The notes beneath the pieces are model-generated. The model was given only the letters and a program-made list of their open reading frames with translations, was not told where the DNA came from and did no database searches. Below are positions 18,542 through 27,851 of a stretch of 64,000 bases of DNA, piece by piece (the stretch's first letter is position 1; every line of letters begins with the position of its first letter). The stretch comes from an uncultured Lentisphaerota bacterium. Lineage in GTDB: Bacteria > Verrucomicrobiota > Lentisphaeria > Oligosphaerales > CAITYL01. The translations under genes were made by a program, and so were the position numbers. The stretch covers positions 65,038 through 129,037 of the forward strand of contig CAIXRA010000011.1 in assembly GCA_903921725.1 (NCBI GenBank), in the 5' to 3' direction.

Positions 18542-19198
18542 TTACTTGCGGCGGCGGCGCAGGACCAAGCCGGTCGTGGCCAGGCCGAGCAGGGCAAACG
18601 TGGAAGGCTCGGGGACAACTTCAAACCCTGTGACCGTGGCGGCGGAGGCGCTTGACGTGCCGTCAAACGTCAGAGTCAGCTGCACCGCATCGACTGCCTG
18701 ATTCGCAAACTTGCTGCCGCTGACCGTGTCGAGGAAATCTGCGATCTGCATCTCCTGCTGTGTTCCACCGGTCAACAGTATGCTGAATTTGTAGGTGTTG
18801 CTGCTGTTGTCCCAAATCGTAACGGTTGCATCGACGTTGCCCGTTGCGCCCGCAGTTGAAATGCGGAATTTATCACCGTAATCTGACAGGGATCCGAACG
18901 AGGAGCCATACCAATTGCCATACGACAGGATGACGGTTCCCGTGGCGGACGAATTGCAGGTTGCCGCCAGCTGGCCGTCGCCGACCGTGACCAAGGCCAT
19001 CTGGCTGATGGACACATCGCGAGTCTGGTTGATCACGCCGCTGTCAATGGTGTATTGGATGGCGCCGGGCTCTGGAATAGTCACGGCGGGAGAAGGCAAC
19101 TGGAAATTGTCTTTGAAGATGGCGGCGCCGGCGGGAATTGCCATTGCGGCGGCGAGGATGGCGGCGGCAAGCAACGTGTTTCGTGGCGTTGTGGTCAT
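18542..19198 (-). CDS. PEP-CTERM sorting-domain protein
   Basis: Exported protein of 218 residues. A signal peptide (NTLLAAAILAAAMAIPAGAA) is followed by a Ser/Thr/Gly-rich beta-sandwich-like body and ends with the PEP-CTERM tag: VPEPSTFALLGLA, a short helix, then RRRRK. Such tags are cut and sorted by exosortase; proteins of this type are usually secreted or surface-bound and linked to exopolysaccharide. The ATG at 19198 was chosen because AGGAGG lies 12 bases upstream; an ATG at 19222 also exists. No exosortase gene lies in the window. A strong terminator follows. Confidence 0.92.
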   Translation of the reverse strand: MTTTPRNTLLAAAILAAAMAIPAGAAIFKDNFQLPSPAVTIPEPGAIQYTIDSGVINQTRDVSISQMALVTVGDGQLAATCNSSATGTVILSYGNWYGSSFGSLSDYGDKFRISTAGATGNVDATVTIWDNSSNTYKFSILLTGGTQQEMQIADFLDTVSGSKFANQAVDAVQLTLTFDGTSSASAATVTGFEVVPEPSTFALLGLATTGLVLRRRRK

Positions 19199-19412
19199 GG
19201 TTTTCTTATCCTCCTCGGGCATTTGAGCTTGAAATCGTTCCGTTCTTATGCGTGAGAATGTAGTGCGACTGCTTTTGATTAGCAAGTCGGCCGCTGTCAA
19301 AAATGCGGAATGCCGTTAAAAACATGCGGGTTTACGCGCGCGGGTTGGCCTCCGTGGATTTTGCGGCGATATTAACAACTTTCATGCCAAACAGAAAGAG
19401 CAGCCACAAACC

Positions 19413-22400
19413 ATGCTGGACCCCGTTCCATCAAACGCTTCGTTTCCGCAGCTGGAAGAGGATGTCGTCCGTTTCTGGCGCGAGCACGGCACGTTCAAGA
19501 AGTCGCTGGAGCAGCGCCGGGGCTGCGAGGCCTATGTCTTCTACGACGGCCCGCCGTTCGCCACCGGCCTGCCGCACTACGGCCATCTGCTGGCCGGTAC
19601 GATCAAGGATGTGATTCCGCGCTACCAGACGATGTGCGGCCGCTACGTCCCACGCACCTTCGGCTGGGACTGCCACGGGTTGCCGGTCGAGAACGAGATG
19701 GAAAAAGAGCTGGGGATTACCAGCAAGTCCGAGATTGAGCGCTACGGCGTCGCCAAATTCAACGAGGCCTGCCGCGGCATCGTCCTGCGCTATACCAAGG
19801 AATGGGAGCAGGTGGTCGAGCGCATCGGGCGCTGGGTGGATTTCGAGAACGGCTACCGGACGATGGACCTCGGCTACATGGAGTCCATCTGGTGGGTGTT
19901 CAAGCAGCTATGGGACAAGGGGCTGGTCTACGAGGGGCACAAGATCCTGCCGTACTGCCCGCGCTGCGCCACGCCGCTCTCGAACTTCGAGGCGAACCAG
20001 GGGTACAAGGACGTGCAGGACCCGTCGGTCACCGTCCGCTTCAAGTCCAACCAAGAGGAAAACCTGTTCTTCCTGGCGTGGACGACGACCCCCTGGACGC
20101 TGCCGAGCAACATGGCGCTGGCCGTCGGGCCGGAAGTCGAGTATGTCCGCGTGCAGGACGGCGACGCGCAGTCCATCCTGGCCGCGGCGCGGCTGGAGGC
20201 GGTCTTCGGCAAGCACCAGCCGCAGATCCTGGCGCGCTTCTCCGGCAAGGAGCTGACGGGGAAAACCTACGAGCCGCTCTTTCCGTACTTCACCGGGCTC
20301 GCCGCCAAGGGCGCGTTCCGCGTGATCCTGGCCGATTTTGTCACCACCGAAGACGGCACGGGCATTGTGCACATCGCGCCGGGATTCGGCGAGGACGATG
20401 CCGAGGCCGGACGTAAAAACGGCATCCCGATGGTCTGCCCGGTGGACGCCGAGTGCAAATTCAACGAGGATGTGCCGGATTATCAGGGGCGCTTTGTGAA
20501 GGAGACGGACAAGGATATCCTGCACCGGCTCAAGCACGAAGGCAAGCTCGTCCACCGCGACACCTACCAGCACAGCTACCCGCACTGCTGGCGCTGCGAT
20601 TCGCCGCTGATTTACCGCGCCGTCTCCACCTGGTTCGTCAACGTCGAGGCGGTCAAGGAGCGCATGCTCGCCGCCAACGCGCAGATCCACTGGACGCCGG
20701 AGCATCTGCGGGACGGGCGCTTCGGCAACTGGCTGAAGAACGCGCACGACTGGGCGATCTCGCGCAACCGTTACTGGGGTTGCCCGCTGCCGATCTGGCG
20801 CAGTGAGGACGGCAAGGAAATCAAGGTCATTGGCTCCGTCGCCGAGCTGGAGCAGCTCACAGGCGGGACGGTCACCGACATCCACAAGCATTTCATGGAC
20901 GAAGTGGTGCTTTCCGGCAAGAGCGGCCCGCTGCGGCGCGTGACGGAGGTGCTCGACTGCTGGTTTGAGTCCGGCTCCATGCCGTACGCGCAGCACCACT
21001 ACCCGTTCGAGAACAAGGCGCACGTTGAGGCGCATTTCCCGGCGGACTTCATTGCGGAGGGGCTGGACCAGACCCGCGGCTGGTTCTACACGCTGGTCGT
21101 GCTCGGCACGGCGCTGTTCGACAAGCCGCCGTTCAAGAACGTCATCGTCAACGGCCTGATCCTGGCCGAGGACGGCGAGAAGATGTCGAAGCGCAAGAAG
21201 AATTACCCCGACCCGATGCTGGTGATGAACAGCTACGGCGCGGACGCGCTGCGGCTCTGCCTGCTCAGTTCGCCGGTGGTGCGCGGCGAGGATCTTCGTT
21301 TCAGCGAGAAGGCCGTGCGCGAGGTCATGCGCACCGTCATCCTGCCGCTGTGGAACTCCTACAGCTTCTTCGTCACCTACGCCCGCGTGGATAATTGGGG
21401 ACCTGCCGTCCAGGCGGGCTCTTGCGCGTCCGGCAACAAAGGGCCGGCCAACCTTCTTGACCGCTGGATCCTCTCGCGTCTCGACGAGACGACGGCGGAG
21501 ATGCGCGCCTGCCTGGACGATTACGATCTCTATCGCGCCGCGACCCGTTTCACCGGCTTCCTCGACGACCTCACCAACTGGTACATCCGCCGCAGCCGCC
21601 GCCGCTTCTGGAAGAGCCAGAACGACGGCGACAAGGCCGAGGCGTACGCCACGCTGCACGAGGTGCTCGTCACCTTCTGCAAGCTCGCCGCGCCGTTCAT
21701 CCCGTTCGTCACCGAGACAATCTACCGGAACCTGCGCACCGAGCAGATGCCGGAGTCGGTGCATCTGTGCGATTATCCGGCCGTGAACCCGGCGCGGCGT
21801 ATGCCTGCAGTCGAACGGCACATGAGTCGTGCAATGACGGCAGTAAATCTTGGCCATTATTTGCGGAGCCAAAAAGGACTTCGTGTACGTCAGCCATTGC
21901 GCAAAGTGTCTCTTGTTTCTCCTGATATTGGTCATCTTATCGACGACGACATAAAGACAATGAAGGGCATGATTGCAGAGGAACTCAACGTTGAAGATGT
22001 GGAATTCGGATTCGATGAGGATGCATTTGTTCACCTCAGCGTCAAGGCAAACTTCAAAGAGCTCGGCAAAAAACTCGGTAAGCGGATGAAGGCCGCAGCC
22101 GACAAGATTGCCGCATTGGATTTGCGGCTGATCGGGGCATTGCGTGATGGTCAACAGGTTAATGTGGACTTGCGCGATGGTTTGGGGGTCGTTGTCATTA
22201 CTCCTACAGACGTCACCATCAACCGCCAGGAACGGGATGGCATGACGGTGGCGAACGAGGGCGACATCACCGTCGCGCTCGACACGCGCCTGACGCCGGA
22301 GCTGCTGGCCAAAGGCTACGCCCGCGACCTGGTCAACGCCATCCAGACCAAGCGCAAGGACGCCGGGCTGGAGGTCACCGACCGCATCCGCATTACCGCC

Positions 22401-22559
22401 GAACTTCCCGCGGAGATCGCGGCGGCGGCGGAGCGCTTCCGTGACTATATTGAGGGCGAAACGTTGGCTACGGGATTGACGATGGCCTCCGGGCTTCCGG
22501 ACGATGCGGCAGTAGAAATCGGCGGCGTTCCGTGCAAGGTCACCGTAGAGAAAGCGTGA
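19413..22559 (+). CDS. ileS: Isoleucyl-tRNA synthetase (IleS2 type)
   Basis: Charges tRNA-Ile. It has 1048 residues, the length of the eukaryote-like IleS2 class, which is often naturally resistant to mupirocin. The HIGH-type motif is HYGH (55-58) in GLPHYGHLLAGTIKDVIPRY, and KMSKR is at 590-594. The editing domain is present (TTTPWTLPSNMALAVGPEVE, GTGIVHIAPGFGEDD), and the C-terminal region holds the anticodon-binding and IleS2-specific domains. Residues about 800-935, encoded by 21800-22215, use far more A/T-ending codons than the rest, yet the frame is intact and the protein family is continuous across it. Confidence 0.97.
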   Translation: MLDPVPSNASFPQLEEDVVRFWREHGTFKKSLEQRRGCEAYVFYDGPPFATGLPHYGHLLAGTIKDVIPRYQTMCGRYVPRTFGWDCHGLPVENEMEKELGITSKSEIERYGVAKFNEACRGIVLRYTKEWEQVVERIGRWVDFENGYRTMDLGYMESIWWVFKQLWDKGLVYEGHKILPYCPRCATPLSNFEANQGYKDVQDPSVTVRFKSNQEENLFFLAWTTTPWTLPSNMALAVGPEVEYVRVQDGDAQSILAAARLEAVFGKHQPQILARFSGKELTGKTYEPLFPYFTGLAAKGAFRVILADFVTTEDGTGIVHIAPGFGEDDAEAGRKNGIPMVCPVDAECKFNEDVPDYQGRFVKETDKDILHRLKHEGKLVHRDTYQHSYPHCWRCDSPLIYRAVSTWFVNVEAVKERMLAANAQIHWTPEHLRDGRFGNWLKNAHDWAISRNRYWGCPLPIWRSEDGKEIKVIGSVAELEQLTGGTVTDIHKHFMDEVVLSGKSGPLRRVTEVLDCWFESGSMPYAQHHYPFENKAHVEAHFPADFIAEGLDQTRGWFYTLVVLGTALFDKPPFKNVIVNGLILAEDGEKMSKRKKNYPDPMLVMNSYGADALRLCLLSSPVVRGEDLRFSEKAVREVMRTVILPLWNSYSFFVTYARVDNWGPAVQAGSCASGNKGPANLLDRWILSRLDETTAEMRACLDDYDLYRAATRFTGFLDDLTNWYIRRSRRRFWKSQNDGDKAEAYATLHEVLVTFCKLAAPFIPFVTETIYRNLRTEQMPESVHLCDYPAVNPARRMPAVERHMSRAMTAVNLGHYLRSQKGLRVRQPLRKVSLVSPDIGHLIDDDIKTMKGMIAEELNVEDVEFGFDEDAFVHLSVKANFKELGKKLGKRMKAAADKIAALDLRLIGALRDGQQVNVDLRDGLGVVVITPTDVTINRQERDGMTVANEGDITVALDTRLTPELLAKGYARDLVNAIQTKRKDAGLEVTDRIRITAELPAEIAAAAERFRDYIEGETLATGLTMASGLPDDAAVEIGGVPCKVTVEKA

Positions 22560-22568
22560 GGCGGTTTC

Positions 22569-23870
22569 ATGTCGTTCTACTACTCCTGCAAAAAGTGCGG
22601 CGTCTCGCTGGATCTTGAAGCGGAAATCCCGGACCTTCTCTGCCCCGGCTGCCAGGAGCCGATGACGGTCGGCGCGCCGGTTCCGCCGGAAGCTGTCGCC
22701 ACCGCAGCACCCGAGGCACCTTCAGCCCCAGAGGCTTCTGCGACGCCCGCAATCAAGGTCGCCAAGGTCGTGTCGGCCTCGGCTGCGATGACGGGGCGGA
22801 AAGCGAATTTTGCCGCGCCGGCCGCCGCCTCGTCAACCACGGGGCGGCTGAAGACGGCGACCGTCACAGGTGCGTCCACTTCGACGGGGCGTCCGTTGAT
22901 CTCCCAAGGGGGCGCGTCCTCGTCCTCGGTCCGCGTTGCGGCTGGGCAGGAGGCGGACGCAACCATCAACCGTGCACGGGCTGAAGCCGCCAGCATTCTC
23001 CAGAACGCGCGTTCCCAGGCCCAGATGATTTTGGACGAAACCCAGCGTCAGGCCGCGCACATGCGCTCTGCCGCGGAGGCGGAGTCGGCGGATCTCCGGC
23101 GCGTCGCCGAGGCGCAGGCCGGCATGGCCGCCGGCGGCATGATCCAGCACCTGCGGGAAGCGGCCGACGCACAGGCGGCTGGCATCGTGGCCGAAGCCCA
23201 GGCCAAGGCGGACGATGTCCGGCGGATGCTAACCCAGGCCCAGATGGATTTTGATACGCAGATTGCGGAAAAACGGCGGCTGGCCGAGGCGGAAATCACG
23301 GCCATGAAGGACGCTGCCGCCGCGTCACCGGCGGCGGATGCGTCCGGCACCACGCCGCCCGCAACGGCGACACCCGCGGAAGCCAAGCCGGCTGCTGCCG
23401 CTGCGAAGCCCGCCGCGCCCGTCAAAGGCAGCGCGATGAAGGCGCTTGCGGACGCCGAGACCCCGGGACTTTCCGACGCGGACCGCGCCGCCTTCCAGAA
23501 GCGGAAGTCGGAGATGAACGACGCGGCCAAACGGGAGGCGCGGATGATCATGTTCTGCCTGATCACCAGCTTTGTCGGGCTTCTGTACACGTTCGGCGTC
23601 CTTGCCATGGTTCAGAACAAGGCTTCGGGGCTGGTCGTCATTTCCGTCCTCGCCATTGCGGCCGACCTGGGGTTCCTCGGCTACATGGGCGCCCTGATCA
23701 TGAAGCATTACCAGCAGAGCAAGCAGGCGATGGCGAACCATCAGGGACGCATGGCCGCGGCGCGCGCCGTCATGTCGGCCAACCCTCCGTCCGGCCCCCG
23801 CGCGGTCATCCCCAAGCCTGCCGGAAAATCCACACAGGGCGCGAAGGGCGGCGGCAAAAAGCCGGCCTGA
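22569..23870 (+). CDS. Zinc-ribbon, coiled-coil membrane protein (paralogue A)
   Basis: Protein of 433 residues. An N-terminal zinc ribbon (Cys7, Cys10, Cys25, Cys28; CKKCGVSL and LCPGCQEP) is followed by an Ala/Thr-rich linker, a coiled coil (about 125-255; ATINRARAEAASILQNARSQ and onwards) similar to the DivIVA or ATP-synthase-b pattern, and a C-terminal domain starting at Leu293: LADAETPGLSDADRAAFQKR, then EMNDAAKREAR and two membrane helices. The C-terminal part is shared with the next gene. The position ten bases after ileS suggests co-transcription. The function is unknown; membrane scaffolding is a guess from its shape. Confidence 0.75.
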   Translation: MSFYYSCKKCGVSLDLEAEIPDLLCPGCQEPMTVGAPVPPEAVATAAPEAPSAPEASATPAIKVAKVVSASAAMTGRKANFAAPAAASSTTGRLKTATVTGASTSTGRPLISQGGASSSSVRVAAGQEADATINRARAEAASILQNARSQAQMILDETQRQAAHMRSAAEAESADLRRVAEAQAGMAAGGMIQHLREAADAQAAGIVAEAQAKADDVRRMLTQAQMDFDTQIAEKRRLAEAEITAMKDAAAASPAADASGTTPPATATPAEAKPAAAAAKPAAPVKGSAMKALADAETPGLSDADRAAFQKRKSEMNDAAKREARMIMFCLITSFVGLLYTFGVLAMVQNKASGLVVISVLAIAADLGFLGYMGALIMKHYQQSKQAMANHQGRMAAARAVMSANPPSGPRAVIPKPAGKSTQGAKGGGKKPA

Positions 23871-23954
23871 AGGACATGAACCGGACGCGGGTTGACGGAT
23901 TTTCCGCCGCTTTCCGGTTTTTACGGTGCTGAAAACCAGGAAAGACGGACACAC

Positions 23955-24488
23955 ATGGAAGAAACGCCCAGCAGCAAGCCCGCCGCACCGGCCCGTCCGG
24001 CGGGAGTCCCCGGCGTCGTGCCCAGGAAGAAGCCGGTCCTTGCGGATGCGGAGACGCACGGCCTTTCCACCGCTGACAAGGCGGCCTACCACGCGCGGAA
24101 GTTGGCCATGGATCTTGCGGCCAGGCGTGAGGCGCGGCGCATCACCCTCAACATTGTTGCCAGCTTTGCCGTCATGATCGTGCTCGGCGCGCTGTTTGTC
24201 GGGCAGCATCCCAAACCGGGCGGCGTGCTGTTTGTCGGGCTGCTGGTGCTGCTGCTCGCCGACCTTGCCTTCATCGGTTACATCGCCAGCATCATCATCC
24301 GCCACTGGCGCGAGGGGAAGGCGGCGGTTGCCAAATACCGGCAGCGTGTGGCCGCCGTCCAGGCCGCCCGGACCGCCGCCGCCCCCGCAGTCAAGCCTTC
24401 CGCACCTGCGGTGAAGCCGCCCGCCGACAAGCCGGCCGCGCCGCCGGCATCGCCCGCCGAACCCTCCCTGCCGTCGTCGGCCGGATAG
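23955..24488 (+). CDS. Two-helix membrane protein (paralogue B)
   Basis: Protein of 177 residues. From Leu29 it repeats the C-terminal domain of the previous gene: LADAETHGLSTADKAAYHAR, then LAMDLAARREAR, two membrane helices (about 67-83 and 91-113) and a basic segment IIIRHWREGKAAVAKYRQR. It lacks the zinc ribbon and coiled coil. The tail is Ala/Pro-rich. The pair most likely arose by tandem duplication with loss or gain of the N-terminal part. The two products may form a mixed membrane complex; that is inference. Confidence 0.75.
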   Translation: MEETPSSKPAAPARPAGVPGVVPRKKPVLADAETHGLSTADKAAYHARKLAMDLAARREARRITLNIVASFAVMIVLGALFVGQHPKPGGVLFVGLLVLLLADLAFIGYIASIIIRHWREGKAAVAKYRQRVAAVQAARTAAAPAVKPSAPAVKPPADKPAAPPASPAEPSLPSSAG

Positions 24489-24570
24489 CTTTGCGCCATG
24501 GCTGCGAATGATTGGCAGCAGACGGTATTTTTAATTCACGGATAGGCACTTGCGCCGGCGTGTCAATTGC

Positions 24571-25362
24571 TCAGCGGCTCCAGCCGGTGAAGGTGCGGAG
24601 GGTTTCGACGACGCCCTGGACGCACGGCTTTTCGGCGAGGTAGCCGCCGGCGCGTTTGACCGTCGCAATCACCTCAGGCGTGGCGTTGGCCACGGCGGCG
24701 GGGCGGGAGGCGCAGGAACCGTCGAGCATGCTGATGTCGTTCTGGCCGTCGCCGATGGTGACGATGCCCTCGCGCCCGATTCCGATTTCCGCGGCGAGCT
24801 TCTGGACGGCCTCGCCCTTCGTTCCGGCGGTCGGCGCCAGGCAGACCTCGCGGCCCCAGCGGAACACAAACATTTCGCGGACGCCGGCGAACTCCTTGAG
24901 CAGGTACTGCTCCACGACCGCGGCGTCAGCCTCGTTGCGGAAGCGGAGCCAGAAATCCATGATGCGGCGCTCGGCGAGGTTCTCGGTCCCCGGGTAGCGC
25001 ACCAGCGTTTCATCCAAAAGCGCCTGAACCCGTCCCCGGTAGGCGGCGAGCTGTTTCACCCTGCGGCGGCCGACGGTGAAGTTCCACCACCAGTAGGAGC
25101 TGTAGCGGCCGCTGTGGCGCTTGAAGATGCAGGCGTCCTCCATGACGAGATAGTCGGGGCAAAGCCCCTGCATGGCCAGTTCCGTGGCCAGTTCCTCCAG
25201 GCATTCCACATGCCGGCCGGTGATGACGGCCCAGCGGGTCTGGAAGCTGCTCCGGCAGCGGAACAGGAGATGGCGGAACTCCAGCATGGCCGCCAGATTG
25301 TCCGTCTGGGGTGAGGAAAGGGTGCCGTCGAAATCGGTGGCCAGAAATTTGATGTCGGTCAT
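24571..25362 (-). CDS. HAD-superfamily (Cof/SPP-type) sugar phosphatase
   Basis: Phosphatase of 263 residues. Motif I is FLATDFDGTLSS (nucleophile Asp and acid Asp), motif II AVITGRH, motif III the Lys in GTKGEAVQKL, and motif IV GDGQNDISML. The cap (about 90-175) with WWWNFTVGRRRVKQL is of the type found in sucrose-phosphatase-like and Cof-like enzymes acting on small phosphorylated sugars. The exact substrate is unknown. The ATG at 25362 (MTDIKFLATDFDGT) is clear. It is convergent with paralogue B and has no partner gene nearby. Confidence 0.85.
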   Translation of the reverse strand: MTDIKFLATDFDGTLSSPQTDNLAAMLEFRHLLFRCRSSFQTRWAVITGRHVECLEELATELAMQGLCPDYLVMEDACIFKRHSGRYSSYWWWNFTVGRRRVKQLAAYRGRVQALLDETLVRYPGTENLAERRIMDFWLRFRNEADAAVVEQYLLKEFAGVREMFVFRWGREVCLAPTAGTKGEAVQKLAAEIGIGREGIVTIGDGQNDISMLDGSCASRPAAVANATPEVIATVKRAGGYLAEKPCVQGVVETLRTFTGWSR

Positions 25363-25446
25363 GTGACGGGTTCCGCGTGAAGACGTTCGGCGTATTATAA
25401 AGGCTTCTACACGGATTACGAACACGCGCACTGCGCCGGAGGAAAG

Positions 25447-25476
25447 AAAAAAGCCGCGCCCACGGATGGACGCGGC
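25447..25476 (-). terminator. Intrinsic terminator of the toroid-fold protein gene
   Basis: On the minus strand GCCGCG and CGCGGC (25471-25476 with 25453-25458) form a stem, followed by TTTTTT from 25452 to 25447. It lies 27 bases after the stop codon at 25504. Confidence 0.8.
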
Positions 25477-25503
25477 CCATGCCATGGCACGCCTGTTCCG
25501 GCG

Positions 25504-26682
25504 TCAGCGGGAACCGTTGACGGCGACGCCCAGCGCGATCATCGAATAGCAGGTGCTCAGCTCCGGAATGCTTTCCATCCAGCGCCCGTCGCTGTTGGAC
25601 CATTCCCCACCCGGTTTCTGTTTGGCGGCGAGGCTGCGGACCAGTTCGGCGCGCCAGTCGTGGACGACGCCCTTTTCATCGGTGATCGTGTTTTCCCCGA
25701 GGACGGCCAGCGCCTTGGTGCCGGTGTGGATGTAGTAATAAAGACCGGAACTCTTCATGCCGGGGTTTTCGTCGAACGTGTAGTTGCGGCGGATCCACTC
25801 CGTTGCGGCCTTCACGCGCGGGTCGTCCTTGGAGAGCTTGGCGTAGAGCATGCTCTTGAGGCCGGCGTAGGTCATGCTGCCGTAGCTGCGGAGCGACTGG
25901 CCGTCCTCACCCGTGCCGGCCTTGCTGTCGCCCGGCAGATAGACGAAGCCTCCCTTTTCCTTCGGGTCGGTGGACACCCACGCCTGGTCGTTCGTCTCCT
26001 TCAGGTTCTGGCAGCGGGAGATGAAGCCGATGGCCTTGTCCCAGGCGAGGTCGGACTGCTTGGCCTTCTCCGGATCCTTGCATTCCGGCTCGCGGTCCAG
26101 CTGTTCCGTGGCCTTGAGCGCCTCAAGCGCCCACTGGGTGTTGGAGAGGTCGGCGCGCTTGGTCTTGCCGTAGCCGATGCCGCCGTCGGAGTCGCCGTCC
26201 TTGAACTGCGACCCGAGCAGGTAATCGCGGGCGGAGCGGAGTATTTTCACGTCCTGCGGCCGGTTGAACTGCGCCAGGGCGAGCGTGACGATGCTGGTGG
26301 TGTAGTTCGGCGACTCGTCCACTTTCGGATTCCAGATCGAACCGTCCGCCTGCGCGAACTTCACCACGAAATCCAGTGCGCGATTGACGGCGGCGGCGGT
26401 CTTGGCGCCCTTGGCGTCCGGTGCCTGCGCCAGCGACATGGCGGCCAGCGCGGTGATGGCCGGGTGCTGCATCCAGGAGCCGTCCGGAAGCTGCTTGCCG
26501 AGGAGGAACGCGGCGCCCTTCGCCAGCGAGGCATCCGCCAGTGTGCGGATCTCGGTGGCGACCGTGACGGTGGCGGGCTGGGCGGCCGCCGGCTTGACGC
26601 GGGCGCGGTTGGCGAAGGAGGCCGGAACCAGGACGGCGAGGGCGGCGACGGCCGCACCGGCAAGCAGGAATCGTTTCTTCAT
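25504..26682 (-). CDS. Exported alpha/alpha-toroid protein (prenyltransferase/squalene-cyclase-like repeats)
   Basis: Protein of 392 residues with a signal peptide (MKKRFLLAGAAVAALAVLVP). Repeated motifs of the terpenoid-cyclase/protein-prenyltransferase toroid are visible: LLGKQLPDGSWMQHPAITAL, QADGSIWNPKVDESPNYTTS, GGIGYGKTKRADLSNTQWAL, SYGSMTYAGLKSMLYA and GGEWSNSDGRWMESIPELST. The catalytic DxDD of squalene-hopene cyclases is not seen, so it is probably not a cyclase. Homologues are common in PVC and planctomycete genomes as secreted proteins of unknown role. The ATG at 26682 has AAGGAG eight bases upstream. Confidence 0.85.
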   Translation of the reverse strand: MKKRFLLAGAAVAALAVLVPASFANRARVKPAAAQPATVTVATEIRTLADASLAKGAAFLLGKQLPDGSWMQHPAITALAAMSLAQAPDAKGAKTAAAVNRALDFVVKFAQADGSIWNPKVDESPNYTTSIVTLALAQFNRPQDVKILRSARDYLLGSQFKDGDSDGGIGYGKTKRADLSNTQWALEALKATEQLDREPECKDPEKAKQSDLAWDKAIGFISRCQNLKETNDQAWVSTDPKEKGGFVYLPGDSKAGTGEDGQSLRSYGSMTYAGLKSMLYAKLSKDDPRVKAATEWIRRNYTFDENPGMKSSGLYYYIHTGTKALAVLGENTITDEKGVVHDWRAELVRSLAAKQKPGGEWSNSDGRWMESIPELSTCYSMIALGVAVNGSR

Positions 26683-26871
26683 GGTCAAAACTCCTTGTTC
26701 GTTGGGTGTCATGGAAAGCTGATTCCATCATAGCCGGATTTGCGCCAGAATAAAAAAGAAAGCCGCAAGTCACGGAGGCTGAAGCGTCTTGCTTTTTTTG
26801 GGGGACAGTCCGCCGTCTGCCAGGTCTTCATGTTCTGCACCATTCCGGGGCGTCGGGCGCACCGGATGCGG

Positions 26872-27672
26872 TCACGCTTTGGGGGTGCCGGCGGCGATAC
26901 GGCCGTGGACGAACGCCTCCGCCGCGCGCACCGCCGCCGTCACCTCCGGCGTCGCGGGCAGATGCTGTTCCAACGAACGGATTACGTTGCGCTCCAGCAC
27001 GAGCCGCAGCGCCGAGAGATGGTTGATGTCGTACATCCAGAGCAGCTGCAGCAGCAGGAAGTCGGCGAGCGACTGGATGGCGGAGTAGGGGACCGTGCCG
27101 CGGCAGGCCAGGGCCTCCAGCATGACGGGGTTCGGCGCGCCCCTGGAATTGGAGCGCATGGAGATTTCCGGATGCCGGTCGAGCTTGTTGTTGCGGATGG
27201 CGTCGTCGAACACATGGAAGATGTCGAGCTTGTCGGCGTCGCGGATCAGTTCGGCGAACGGGCGGATGTCCGGCGCCAGCTCCACCGGCAGTTCGCGCCG
27301 GTTGTGGAGCCGGATGGCCTGGAGGACGACGGTGCGCTCGCGCTCCGGCAGGCAGTCGAGCGGCCGCTCCGCCTCCAGCACGGCGCAGCTGCGCTCGGCG
27401 TGGTTGACCGACTCCGCGTCGTTGAAGGTGCCGAACTCGGCGAACTGGCTGAAGCGTCCGGTGTCGTGCAGCAGGCCGACGATCTCCGCCAGCGCCACCT
27501 GCTGCGGTTCCCAGGCGAGCCCCGCCGCGATCAGGCGGGCGTTGTGCGCGACCCGCAGGCTGTGCGCGAGCTTGAGCTCCTGCATCGGGTGCAGCCGCCC
27601 CTCCGCGTCCCGGAAAAGTTTCGCATAGGCGGTGAACCAGTCCCGCAGCTGGATGAAGGTGTCGGTGTCCAT
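26872..27672 (-). CDS. HD-domain phosphohydrolase
   Basis: Metal-dependent phosphohydrolase of 266 residues. HD-domain ligands are His37 (KLAHSLRVAHNARLI), the His69-Asp70 pair (EIVGLLHDTGRF) and an Asp in LIRDADKLDIFHVFDDAIRN. The domain covers most of the protein with no added sensor or synthetase, so it could act on nucleotides or on a cyclic nucleotide; the substrate is not predictable. The ATG at 27672 starts MDTDTFIQLRDWFTAYAKLF. It is divergent from the ABC ATPase gene with a 179-base gap. Confidence 0.85.
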   Translation of the reverse strand: MDTDTFIQLRDWFTAYAKLFRDAEGRLHPMQELKLAHSLRVAHNARLIAAGLAWEPQQVALAEIVGLLHDTGRFSQFAEFGTFNDAESVNHAERSCAVLEAERPLDCLPERERTVVLQAIRLHNRRELPVELAPDIRPFAELIRDADKLDIFHVFDDAIRNNKLDRHPEISMRSNSRGAPNPVMLEALACRGTVPYSAIQSLADFLLLQLLWMYDINHLSALRLVLERNVIRSLEQHLPATPEVTAAVRAAEAFVHGRIAAGTPKA

Positions 27673-27851
27673 GTCCGTCCGGTGTGTTCCTGTGGGTGAA
27701 GCAAGCCAGCACCATAATTCCCGCCGCCGCGGAATCAACTGCCCTGCCGGTGCCGGTTGTTTTTGGTCGTGCTGCGGCTATGGTGACGCCTTGTTCCCCC
27801 GTGCGGCGGGCATGCTGCGCGCCCGGGGGCGGGAGAGGAGATTCCGAACAG

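Noticed and set aside
19908..22154. Open frame of 748 codons on the minus strand opposite ileS
   Set aside because: Antisense shadow of ileS; low-complexity residues and no domain.
25504..26682. Squalene-hopene cyclase
   Set aside because: The toroid repeats are present but the catalytic DxDD motif is not visible and the protein is exported and too short (392 residues).
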